From the NCBI RefSeq assembly GCF_018143015.1, contig NC_054746.1, forward strand, positions 30,593,129 through 30,657,128: 64,000 nt of DNA, written 5' to 3'. Made by a program: the position numbers and the translations under genes. Of this stretch, positions 58,201-63,619 are shown one piece after another. The notes under the pieces are model-generated. The model searched no databases. It had not been told where the DNA came from and was given only the letters and a program-made list of their open reading frames with translations. This DNA is from Lytechinus variegatus. Lineage: Eukaryota; Echinodermata; Echinoidea; Temnopleuroida; Toxopneustidae. Positions within the stretch are counted from its first letter, which is position 1; every line of letters starts with the position of its first letter.

Positions 58201-60368
58201 CTTTCCTTCTTTCTCTTCAATCTTTGTTTCTTCCCTCTCTTCTTTCATTTTTTGTTTCTGTCATTCTTTTTTAAATTTTCTTCTGTCTTTCGTTCTTTCT
58301 ATCCTTTGAATATTTTTCTCTCTCTTTCTTTCTTCTTTGATTTCGTTATTTCTTTAACTCTTTAGTCCATTCATCCTATATTTATCTCTTCTTTCTCTCC
58401 TTTCTTTCTTTTTACCCTTTCTTTCCTTCATTCTTTGCTACTTTCTTTGTTTATCTCTTCCTTCCATGGGTTCCATCAATCCTTTCTTTACCCTTTTTGT
58501 TTATTTCTTCCTTTTTTCAGCCCTTTCTCTCTTTCTTTTATTCCTTCCTTCCATTCTTTCTGTCTTTTTTTCTTTCCCTTTTCCCTTAGTTCCATTTATC
58601 CTTTACCTTTTCTCTTTTTTTTACTGCTTGCTTCCTTTCTTCATTCGTTCTTTTATTCCTTCCTTTCTTTGTCTTTTGGTCTTTCTTTTTTTTCTTTCAT
58701 CTATTCTTTATCTTTACTTTCTTTTTTACATTACTTGCTTGCTTCATTCCTTCCATTCTTTTTTCCTTCTTCCTATCATTTTACCTTTTATTTCTTCCTT
58801 CTTTCAATCCTTCCTTTCTTTTGCCTTTCTTTTTTTCCTTCTTTCCATCTCTCCTTTTAGTTTTACCCTTTCTTTTTTTAATGCTTTCTTCATTACTTTC
58901 TGTCTTTTGTTATTTCTTTCTTATTTTTGTCCTTTCTTTCCTTCCTTTCTTTCTTTTAGTTCTTTTTTTTTCTCTTCCTTCACACCTAGCTTTTCCTTTT
59001 CTTTTTTTGTCTTTCATTCATTCATGCCCTCTATTATGGGGGGGGGGGCAAGAAAGGACAGCAAAATAAACTCGCGCCTTTTTTAATGTTTTCTTTATTT
59101 TGGGGGACCAGTACAGTCAATTTTAGATTCGGACCAGTAAAAATGAAAAAAAAACTGGGTATCTACTGGTCCGACATGAATAGGTTGGACCAGTAGAAAA
59201 AAAAGGGTTAGTGTGGAGCCCTGCATAATATGGCCAAATCTAGTCTTGAGGACGCAATGATGATGATTTTTTTAAATATGTCATATATTTCTTCATCATT
59301 GACGTCTTGACACTCTCTCCATAGTGCCTTCAGCGAATGACCAAAACAAAGATGGATTCCCCAAAAAAATCCATCCTTTTAATTTACATAATTTACATAT
59401 ATTGATATGAATTACTTATGATCACAAAATAAATTTTAATATTTGTTAAATAAGATTTTTTATCTCTAAATTGTTCGTTAAGACGGCATTGCTTTCCGGA
59501 AGTACGTCATACATAAGCGGTTCAAGGGTCGACGCTATTGTATTTCCGTTGTTTACATGTGGAACGAGGGGTCTACGCGGCATCAGTTAGGTAAGAAATC
59601 TTCATTTTTTTACATTTTTAAATAGTAATATTTAAAACCTTCCTACGCATTAGGCGTAGGAAGGTGTAAGAATTAATAAAATTAAATGAATGCTCTTTAA
59701 TTCGGTTTAAAAGGATGGATTTTTTGGGGGAATCCATCTTTGTTTTGGTCGTTCGCTGAAGGCACTATGGAGAGAGTGTCAAGACGTCAATGATGAAGAA
59801 ATATATGACATATTTAAAAAAATCATCATCATTGCGTCCTCAAGACTAGGCCAAATCGTGGTTTTGGAATTTGGGAACCACTCGTCGATTTGTAATTGTA
59901 CACGCGCACTTGTGTACAAAGTGAATGGAGGTGGAAATAGGGAACCGTGCGTGTGACTGACATGACCGAATATAAAACTAAAGCGCTGCAGTATGAAGTG
60001 AACGGTGGGTCCCAATATCACGATAATGCCCATAATATCAGTTATATCAAACTCACATGACCAATCAAGCTAAAGGCGGCGGAGCTCTCCAACTGCGGGG
60101 AGAGTTCAGGCCGGTGCGCCGGTACGTCTACGTCTACGTCGCATAATTCTCTGCAGCGAAAAGCATAGCGGGCCTAGGCACTACACAGTTGAAAACGAAT
60201 GGGACTGAAGCTAAATGGGCGTCGTTAGAACTTGCTAAACTTACCTAATTGAGGGCTTTTAACTTTATTTTGGTTAACAATTTCCCTAATGCGTTCCCAG
60301 TTGCATTCATTCCTATACTTTTCGATGTCAGATTCTACGCGAGAAACGGCTTTGCGATTCGCAGCCAT
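22078..60368 (-). CDS. TTC7: TTC7, tetratricopeptide repeat protein 7 (whole gene, 19 coding exons)
   Basis: TTC7 (yeast Ypp1) is an all-helical TPR scaffold. With hyccin/FAM126 and EFR3 it holds PI4KA (PI4K III alpha) at the plasma membrane for PI4P synthesis (established knowledge). All 19 exons read from the minus strand join in phase through GT-AG introns to 844 codons plus stop, against about 843-858 in vertebrate TTC7A/B. Landmarks: N-terminus [20 protein letters not shown] at the first exon; [16 protein letters not shown] at about 240; [11 protein letters not shown] at about 330; [10 protein letters not shown] at about 370; [14 protein letters not shown] at about 398; [14 protein letters not shown] at about 555; [13 protein letters not shown] at about 670; TPR-type repeats through the C-terminal half; C-terminal ending PFSTIPRTL. 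An upstream in-frame Met at 60413 is possible, but MAAN at 60368 matches the family start. No break or frameshift was seen. Introns 1, 6 and 15 are the largest and hold most of the mobile elements. It converges on the PLP-enzyme gene. Confidence 0.96.
22700..22901. mobile_element. Small hAT-like MITE in TTC7 intron 18
   Basis: Ends AGAGCTGCCAA and TTGGCAGCTTT are inverted (one mismatch), and GAATCAAGC is duplicated at 22691-22699 and 22902-22910. The length is 202 bp. The interior repeats AAATCAGTATTTT. An 8-9 bp duplication with CAGRGCTGCCAA-like ends fits the hAT superfamily. The insertion is 11 nt from the exon 18 splice donor. Confidence 0.82.
22922..23118 (-). CDS. TTC7: TTC7 exon 18 (residues 737-802)
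   Basis: Acceptor TTTTGAACAG. It encodes [20 protein letters not shown] and onward to [18 protein letters not shown], two TPR units. Donor GTATGA, phase 2. Confidence 0.95.
23180..23480. mobile_element. Partial TTAA-type MITE
   Basis: It starts TTAAGGTCATGTACACCC and follows the left half of the 5976-6543 element (for example AAAACAGTCATATGCAC and GCAAATGAGG), then decays. No right end was found. Confidence 0.6.
23648..23745 (-). CDS. TTC7: TTC7 exon 17 (residues 704-736)
   Basis: Acceptor TTCCATTCAG and donor GTAAGA. It encodes [20 protein letters not shown] and then [13 protein letters not shown], a TPR matching IGKPAEATACTQEAANLFPMSH of vertebrates. Confidence 0.95.
24144..24281 (-). CDS. 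TTC7: TTC7 exon 16 (residues 658-704)
   Basis: Acceptor AACCCATAG and donor GTGAGG. It encodes [20 protein letters not shown] and continues to [11 protein letters not shown]. It matches the conserved [14 protein letters not shown] block. Confidence 0.95.
24282..30586 (-). other. TTC7: TTC7 intron 15, 6.3 kb, no nested gene seen
   Basis: It is uniformly AT-rich with short A/T runs and scattered CATGTACATG words. No element with clear ends and no plausible nested exon was found on either strand. Confidence 0.5.
30587..30684 (-). CDS. TTC7: TTC7 exon 15 (residues 625-658)
   Basis: The acceptor is chosen at GTGAGTATAG, because only this AG keeps phase with exon 14; the upstream AG five bases before does not. 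It encodes [20 protein letters not shown] and then [12 protein letters not shown]. Donor GTAAGA. Confidence 0.88.
30904..31020 (-). CDS. TTC7: TTC7 exon 14 (residues 586-625)
   Basis: Acceptor TTTTGACAG and donor GTAAGC. It encodes [20 protein letters not shown] and then [18 protein letters not shown], matching FSKVKLQSLCRGPDEALLTCKHMLQIWK. Confidence 0.94.
31661..31768. mobile_element. Small MITE, GGGCC(A/C)C..TCTCACAA ends
   Basis: AGGGCCACATCTCACAAAG at the left is an imperfect inverted match of TTGTAAGACGGGGCCC at the right. The centre has ACTCAAACTGAGATTGATC, which is itself palindromic. Boundaries are approximate. Confidence 0.5.
31878..32038 (-). CDS. TTC7: TTC7 exon 13 (residues 533-586)
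   Basis: Acceptor TTTTTAG and donor GTGAGG. It encodes [20 protein letters not shown], then [19 protein letters not shown] and a TPR end PDDF. It is very close to vertebrate [33 protein letters not shown]. Confidence 0.96.
32849..32979 (-). CDS. TTC7: TTC7 exon 12 (residues 489-532)
   Basis: Acceptor CAATTAACAG and donor GTATTA. It encodes [20 protein letters not shown] and then [20 protein letters not shown], ending SRQ. Confidence 0.95.
33546..33657 (-). CDS. TTC7: TTC7 exon 11 (residues 452-489)
   Basis: Acceptor TTATTTTAG and donor GTACAA. It encodes [20 protein letters not shown] and then [17 protein letters not shown]. Confidence 0.95.
34089..34193 (-). CDS. TTC7: TTC7 exon 10 (residues 417-451)
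   Basis: Acceptor GGATCTAG and donor GTTATT. It encodes [20 protein letters not shown] and then [15 protein letters not shown], 35 whole codons. Confidence 0.94.
34644..34727 (-). CDS. TTC7: TTC7 exon 9 (residues 389-416)
   Basis: Acceptor TTTTAACAG and donor GTTAGT. It encodes [20 protein letters not shown] and then LSLISSEK, matching [27 protein letters not shown]. Confidence 0.96.
35473..35610 (-). CDS. TTC7: TTC7 exon 8 (residues 343-388)
   Basis: Acceptor ATTTTGTAG and donor GTGATC. It encodes [20 protein letters not shown], then [15 protein letters not shown] and QYQMLSE, 46 codons. Confidence 0.96.
35611..39515 (-). other. TTC7: TTC7 intron 7, 3.9 kb
   Basis: It is AT-rich. The only recognised content is a right-end fragment of the TTAA MITE family at about 36905-37028 (ending AGGTGAACTTGACCTTCAAT) and a 35-bp direct duplication around 38290-38360 (CAAATATTTCAATTTTTTAT twice). 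No nested gene was seen. Confidence 0.5.
39516..39579 (-). CDS. TTC7: TTC7 exon 7 (residues 321-342), 64-bp exon
   Basis: Acceptor CATAAACAG and donor GTAGGT. It encodes [20 protein letters not shown] and Gln, matching [20 protein letters not shown]. It is too short for ORF listing but is fixed by homology and phase. Confidence 0.94.
40401..40567. mobile_element. Snap-back MITE, about 55-bp arms
   Basis: The two arms (from GTTTCATAAAGCTGTTCGTA and its complement ending at about 40560) are nearly identical over about 55 bp around a short loop, so the whole element can fold into one hairpin. The outer ends are GGGTG and GGCCCCC. It lies in TTC7 intron 6. Confidence 0.8.
41439..41776. mobile_element. 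MITE with GGGGAGAGTGGGGTAA ends
   Basis: The left end TAGGGGAGAGTGGGGTAATT is an imperfect inverted match of ACCCCACTCCCCCCTCTCAA at the right. Internal GAGGCCCC / GGGGCCTT blocks are also inverted. It is related in style to the 43211-44071 element. Boundaries are approximate. Confidence 0.6.
41978..44836. mobile_element. TA-flanked element with CAGTACCAGTCAGC ends (pogo/mariner-like)
   Basis: CAGTACCAGTCAGCAATCTT at the left and its perfect complement at the right are flanked by TA on both sides (41976-41977, 44837-44838). The match continues with few differences through ACACGCGGCGAGCCAT, about 55 bp in all. Each end carries a 350-450 bp GC-rich block full of GTGTCA / TGACAC words, in contrast to the AT-rich intron. 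TA duplication with CAGT ends fits Tc1/mariner-pogo. No transposase was seen. Another element is nested inside (43211-44071). Confidence 0.75.
43211..44071. mobile_element. Nested TA-flanked element, GGGGCAAGTTGAGCCA repeats
   Basis: The 20-bp end GGGGAAGGCGGGGTAAGTTG (43211-43230) is perfectly repeated in inverse at 44052-44071, with TA outside both. Inside, the word GGGGCAAGTTGAGCCA or its complement recurs near 43238, 43607, 43820-43865 and 43870. There is no transposase. It inserted within the larger 41978-44836 element, so it is younger than that element. Confidence 0.82.
45791..48395. mobile_element. hAT-like element, 2.6 kb, perfect 8-bp target duplication
   Basis: CTCCTCTT is duplicated exactly at 45783-45790 and 48396-48403. 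The ends are TAGGCTTGGG and CCCAAGCCTA. The outer 200 bp on the left and 95 bp on the right are GC-rich and share AGCGCCG, GGAGTCGACTCTC and GAATCGGAG words. The middle is AT-rich with GT-rich and poly-C stretches. No long ORF was found, so it is non-autonomous. The 8-bp duplication is the hallmark of hAT elements. Confidence 0.82.
50137..50409 (-). CDS. TTC7: TTC7 exon 6 (residues 230-321)
   Basis: Acceptor TTTCTTCAG and donor GTAGGC. It encodes [20 protein letters not shown], then [14 protein letters not shown], then a Ser/Arg/Gly-rich loop ([20 protein letters not shown]) that should be disordered, and LYSME. It is the largest exon. The loop corresponds to the variable linker of TTC7 proteins. 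Confidence 0.96.
50862..50992 (-). CDS. TTC7: TTC7 exon 5 (residues 187-230)
   Basis: Acceptor TTCATACAG and donor GTATGC. It encodes [20 protein letters not shown] and then [18 protein letters not shown], matching LQEIERVI..FFLETGLQRAHVLYFKNG. Confidence 0.95.
51806..51924 (-). CDS. TTC7: TTC7 exon 4 (residues 147-186)
   Basis: Acceptor CTCATTTAG and donor GTATGA. It encodes [20 protein letters not shown] and then [19 protein letters not shown]. Confidence 0.95.
52616..52784 (-). CDS. TTC7: TTC7 exon 3 (residues 91-147)
   Basis: Acceptor GTTTTTAG and donor GTTAGT. It encodes [20 protein letters not shown] and then [15 protein letters not shown], ending [13 protein letters not shown]. It matches SNLIMAKLNYVEGDYKEALN..LDDL. 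Confidence 0.95.
53570..53715 (-). CDS. TTC7: TTC7 exon 2 (residues 42-90)
   Basis: Acceptor CCTTCACAG and donor GTACAA. It encodes [20 protein letters not shown] and then [17 protein letters not shown]. The AG base pair after the acceptor completes Glu42 with exon 1. Confidence 0.94.
54290..54737. repeat. Tandem array with DR1-like TGACCTTTGACC, left part
   Basis: CATGTGACCTCCCACTGCAG-type words recur at about 54301, 54457 and 54613, a period of 156 bp. Each unit also has CCATCTACCATCCAAGTTTG and TTGACCTGAAAATGACC. The array is split by the element at 54738-56791 and resumes at 56792. Confidence 0.88.
54738..56791. mobile_element. hAT-like element carrying a purine minisatellite
   Basis: Ends CAGGGCTCCACACTA and TAGTGTCGAGCCCTG are inverted with one mismatch. 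TGTAAAC is duplicated at 54731-54737 and 56792-56798, where the element cut the tandem array. Subterminal zones repeat CTACTGGTCC and CATGTCGGAC. The centre (54920-56100) is GA-rich. The CAGGG-type ends and 7-8 bp duplication fit hAT. No transposase. Confidence 0.83.
54920..56105. repeat. 1.2-kb purine minisatellite (GGAA/GAAA)
   Basis: Almost pure A/G on the plus strand, built of GGAAGGAAAGAAGG-type words. There is higher-order order: AAAGAAAGGATGGAAGGAGG blocks recur at about 55367 and 55606, and GAAAGTCAGAAAG blocks at about 55285 and 55501, so units of about 215-240 bp were duplicated. The Lys/Arg/Glu/Gly ORFs here are artefacts. In the TTC7 transcript it is polypyrimidine. Confidence 0.93.
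56792..57141. repeat. Tandem array, right part
   Basis: Continuation of the 54290 array: units at about 56821 and 56978, ending with GATGGACGGAAGACAGACAA and GGATCCCTATAGGGGGTA, which looks like the array's 3' boundary. Confidence 0.82.
57142..57913. mobile_element. GAGACGTCTC-palindrome block, possibly a TA-flanked element
   Basis: TCTCAC at the left and GTGAGA at the right are flanked by TA (57140-57141, 57914-57915). The block is GC-rich against AT-rich surroundings. It contains at least twelve ACGTC cores, mostly as GAGACGTCTC or GACGTCTCGGAGAC. It is strongly self-complementary. The inverted ends are only 6 bp, so the transposon reading is tentative; the composition itself is certain. 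Confidence 0.5.
58170..59223. mobile_element. Reversed, truncated copy of the 54738 hAT-like element
   Basis: It ends at 59223 with TTAGTGTGGAGCCCTG, the complement of the 54738 end. Inward it shows CTACTGGTCCGACATGAATA and a G run, as in the first copy but inverted. Then follows an 850-bp C/T tract (CTTTCTTTCC words), the complement of the GA minisatellite. The other end is missing. With 54738-56105 it forms a large inverted repeat. Confidence 0.8.
59496..59590 (+). promoter_or_regulatory. Promoter/first-exon-like cargo in the foldback element
   Basis: CCGGAAGTACGTCA (59496-59509) joins an ETS site and a CRE, a common TATA-less promoter layout. About 80 bp on, GGCATCAGTTAG is followed at 59591 by GTAAGA, a strong splice donor. 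There is no ATG-started frame of note, so it would be a non-coding first exon. The source gene is unknown; activity is inferred only. Confidence 0.4.
59637..59665. repeat. 12-bp stem hairpin
   Basis: ACCTTCCTACGC, loop ATTAG, GCGTAGGAAGGT: a perfect 12-bp stem inside the foldback core. No T run follows, so it is not a Pol III terminator-type signal. Confidence 0.7.
60245..60368 (-). CDS. TTC7: TTC7 exon 1 coding part (residues 1-42)
   Basis: It reads [20 protein letters not shown], then [20 protein letters not shown] and L, with donor GTAAGT. It matches the vertebrate start (M-A-x-K..SRLETEIERCRSECQWERI). The frame stays open to another Met at 60413, but the homology begins at MAAN. Confidence 0.93.
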
Positions 60369-60419
60369 AATTTCTCGCTGTTCTTCAACTAAGCCTTGGA
60401 AAGACAAGTCCAATACACC

Positions 60420-60510
60420 GAAATGACGTCTGCAGCAAGACTATCCACCCCCCGGCCCCCAAGATCGCCGCGCCCCAATCGCGCTCCTCACTCGAGGGGC
60501 GGGGGGGGGG
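60420..60510 (-). promoter_or_regulatory. TTC7: Probable TTC7 promoter
   Basis: A GC-rich patch directly upstream of exon 1: a CRE-like TGACGTC (60424-60430), a CCAAT box (60475-60479), a GC box GGGGCGGGG (60496-60504) and a G12-type run. There is no TATA box. It is typical of a housekeeping promoter, which suits TTC7. Confidence 0.5.
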
Positions 60511-61180
60511 GGTCTTATTGGTGTGAGTGACCAAAGGTTGTATAAATGTTCTTTATAGAATAAAAAAAAGGAACATATAAGAAGCAAAATATGTTAAAAC
60601 GAAATGTTCCTAAGAATAGACCTAATCCTAACTCCTTTTGCGGGGCAAAAAAAATAATAAAATAGCGCATGCTTATTACTGCAGGCCCTACCGTATAAAT
60701 GCCAATTTCTACGGTGCAGTAAATGTGCCATTAACATCTAGGGTGTTGTAATTTGTTGCGATTGTAAAAATGCAGCACGTACTGCTCCTATCGTTATATA
60801 TCAACAGAGGTTCCCTTTTTGTCACTAAATGAAAAAAGTGAAATATTCATTTTTCAATAATATAGGCCTACCAATAACAGTATCTATACTGTCTCATTTT
60901 CATATCACCCGATTTTGATTAAATTTTCAGTGTTAGGCTTGCTTGATTTTTATCATTTTATTAAAAAAAACTTTTTGTTGGGGTGCATGGACTTGTCTTT
61001 TAAGCAATAATCATATCCACCACATGCTTGAGAAAGGTACACATCACCATCACATGCTGTTTAAATACAACAAGCCCTCATAACATTTTTCATATTTATT
61101 TTTTCCATTATGCACAGAAATAACATTAGCATTAATTTTGAATAAAAATTGTGTGTGTGTGTGTGTTTGAGTTTTGTCAG
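60511..61180. other. Intergenic upstream of TTC7
   Basis: AT-rich. It contains a right-end fragment of the TTAA MITE family (60888-61003, ending TTGTTGGGGTGCATGGACTT) and a (GT)n run at about 61149-61166. No gene seen. Confidence 0.5.
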
Positions 61181-61185
61181 ACGTG

Positions 61186-61332
61186 TATCAATCAGATATG
61201 ATTATTTACGTCTGGGACCGACCTTTAACGTCACCATCCGAGAGACGTGACCGGGGCTCGAACCTCGAACCTCTGCATCAATTGTAACTTCCCAACAGCT
61301 TGGATTACAGGCGCACGCCACAACGCCCAGAA
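61186..61332 (-). mobile_element. SINE with 7SL-like start and Pol III B box
   Basis: Read on the minus strand: GTGGCGTGCGCCTGTAATCC (61321-61302), AAGCTGTTGGGAAG, then GAGGTTCGAGGTTCGAGCCC (B-box GGTTCGAG), and a downstream block GGATGGTGACGTTAAAGGTC. The first part closely resembles the 5' domain of 7SL RNA and Alu. The last part resembles conserved central domains of invertebrate SINEs. It is a retroposed fragment; the ends are approximate. Confidence 0.6.
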
Positions 61333-61345
61333 TTAATGCTAGTTC

Positions 61346-62050
61346 AGAATTTTTGATGTCGCGTCAGCCATATTTATTACGGTTATTCAGAACATTTCTT
61401 TTCTGCAATCTATTATTTATTAACATCATCATCATCATTGTCTTTATTATCATTATTATTGTCATTACTTTGTATTAAGATATTCAATGTTACAAGTAGT
61501 GCTATAGCCCGGGGCACGTCGATACTGTACCACTCTCTTAGTATTCTAGACTTGCATGGTGAAGGCCATCCCCCTGGACTTTAAAGTTTTATTTAACCTC
61601 TAGCTACTTTATGAATATTTTGTTGATAATATTTTGCATGTGCCCCGTAATGTAAATGGAAATAAACTGAATCTAGCTATTTACCGTTAGGCATAACCCC
61701 CTTTTAACAAGTTAAGACAATCAACCACTGCATGTCGTGAAATTAATGGGTCGTCTTGGTTGATTTTGAAGCGCGTAGAAAGAAAATCACAGGTCTGCAT
61801 GCCGCTAAATTGGTGGAACCTTCCATTTTCTGAGCCCGGTAGGTCTATATTGGAAGTTCAAATTTCTTTTTTTCTCTATCTCGAATGGTCTGAGATAACT
61901 ATATAAACAGATAAAAAGAATTTCAATGCGATAGAAATTAATTAAATATTTATTTGTATTAATCAAAATCATGTCATGATTGAGTTTTAAGAATATTTGG
62001 AGTAATGGTAGTTTAATCATTTGAAGAAAGAATCAGTTCGACCAGCCAGA
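61346..62050. other. Intergenic, no gene seen
   Basis: An ATC/ATT-rich microsatellite lies at about 61423-61470. The rest is AT-rich unique-looking sequence with no coding signal. Confidence 0.45.
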
Positions 62051-62084
62051 TTTTCATCTTTAACCCTGCATGGAAATTGGATAT

Positions 62085-63005
62085 CGGCTTACTGGTCTAA
62101 TTGGTCATACTGGTCTATGTTGAATTACTGATCTCCGGTTAGTTTTTAAATGGAATTTGGTCTTGATTCGGGAGGTTACTGGTCTCAGTGGTCTTGTAAA
62201 CTGGCACCCTATCCAACTCAACTGGTCTATATTGGTACTACTGGTCGAGCTGCATTAATTGCTCTGGATCACTTTGTCATTTAGGAGTTTGGTTTGTTAA
62301 CCCGTTTATATAATTACGATCGGTGAAAAGTGTGATGCAAACGATTGTCTAGTAAATTCATCTTTCTGCTTTTATTCTATGTATGTAATGCAAAATTACA
62401 CGTTTTTAATGTGAATTAGTGCACACATTTTAAGTAAATAAAACAAGTGCCTTGCATGGATATCTCATTCTAAATTAATGATTTTTTGCTGAAAAAAATG
62501 GAAATATGCAAATGAGGTAAGCCACGTGATGAGCATCATCAGAATTACTAATATGGTTATGACCAGTTAAAAGTTCTATTTTAGACAAGAACTAGAATTG
62601 GAATTAGACCAGTTTATATCATGTTTTATCTCTAAACCATAACGATAATTATAAAAATGATAATCAAAATAATGATATTTATGATAACAGTAATAGTAAT
62701 GATAGCAGTAATAATAACAATATCTATGATAATATTGATAATAATAACAACAGCAGCAGAAACAACAACAATTTTGATGGAATTGGTCTTCATTTGATTT
62801 TTAATGGATGTCCAGTTATACATCAACCGGCCTTTAAAAATATACATGCAGGAAACCAGTAAAAAAAAGTCATATATACACCAGTTTGATGAAAAACAAG
62901 ATAAATGGTATACTTGAACGTTATGATGGAACTGGTTTCCTATTGATTTTTTACTGGTCCGGTTATAGACTCAAATGTCCCAGTAAAAATATACTGAAAA
63001 TCAGT
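62085..63005. repeat. Dispersed ACTGGTC motif region
   Basis: ACTGGTC occurs at 62091, 62109, 62178, 62221 and 62240 and again at about 62956. The complement GACCAGT lies near 62560 and 62607. AACCAGTAAAAA and CAGTAAAAAAA words lie near 62855 and 63003. An (AAT/GAT)n stretch lies at 62640-62765. It resembles subterminal zones of a TIR element, but no clear ends were found. Confidence 0.5.
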
Positions 63006-63129
63006 AAAAAAAAAATAAAATACTGTTCTAAAACCACACAAACACGTTCATTGATCGGCTCATAATATTGAAGACCACTTTACGAAGCAGTGACAGTCAA
63101 CCGCGTAGCCAGGATTTCATTTTGGAGGG

Positions 63130-63605
63130 GGCGGTAAATGCACGCGAAGCGTGCCAACCAACACTTACAGAGCGCGCGAAGCGCGCTCCCTAGGGGGTGG
63201 GTGCAGGGAGGGGAGTTTCCCCCTCCCGCGCGAAGCGCGAAGCTTTTAGTATTTCATAAATTGAAATGAAAAGGAGCCGTTTCTCTTGTCTCTAGTACCT
63301 CCAATTCGGTTGACTATATTGCGATTTTGAACCTTGTTTTCAAAAGTGATTGTGAACGCACAAAAGGGGTATACAATGGAGGAAATTAAAATGATAACTC
63401 CGCGCGAAGCGCGAAAGCTAAAGCGTTTTATCAATTTTTCTTGCCATAAAAAGGGTCCCGAGAAAAGGGTATTCTCAAAGATATATTGAATACTTTCCTT
63501 GGAAAGATCAGATTTGATTACAACCAAATTAGCAACAGTGCATATTTCTAACTCGCAAAACTGAGGAGAAGAAGTGTAGAGGAAGATATTCCTCCCCGCG
63601 CAGAG
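63130..63605. repeat. GCGCGAAGCGCG palindrome repeat
   Basis: GCGCGAAGCGCG-type palindromes occur at about 63137, 63175, 63228 and 63402, with a decayed copy at 63597. The last three are spaced about 175-195 bp. They sit in otherwise AT-rich sequence. It is probably part of a mobile or satellite family. The 120-codon minus-strand frame across it has no recognisable domain. Confidence 0.65.
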
Positions 63606-63619
63606 CAATGAAACTCTGA

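Larger units (their letters stand above)
59241..59848. mobile_element. Foldback / Pack-MULE-like element in TTC7 intron 1
   Basis: Two 142-bp arms (59241-59382 and 59707-59848) are near-perfect inverted repeats, starting TAGTCTTGAGG and ending CCTCAAGACTA. GGCCAAATC is duplicated exactly at 59232-59240 and 59849-59857. A 9-bp duplication with long arms is typical of Mutator-like elements (established knowledge). The 324-bp core is not repetitive and looks like a captured promoter plus first exon. Arm identity suggests a recent insertion. Confidence 0.85.

Noticed and set aside
58174..59086. Ser/Phe/Leu-rich open frames, up to 206 codons
   Set aside because: Low-complexity C/T tract, the complement of the GA repeat; no domain and no splice context.
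61186..61332. A functional tRNA or 7SL gene
   Set aside because: Only a B box and a 7SL-like head are present; no cloverleaf or complete 7SL structure, so it is called a SINE.
63246..63608. 120-codon minus-strand frame
   Set aside because: Spans the GCGCGAAGCGCG repeats; no domain recognised and no splice context.
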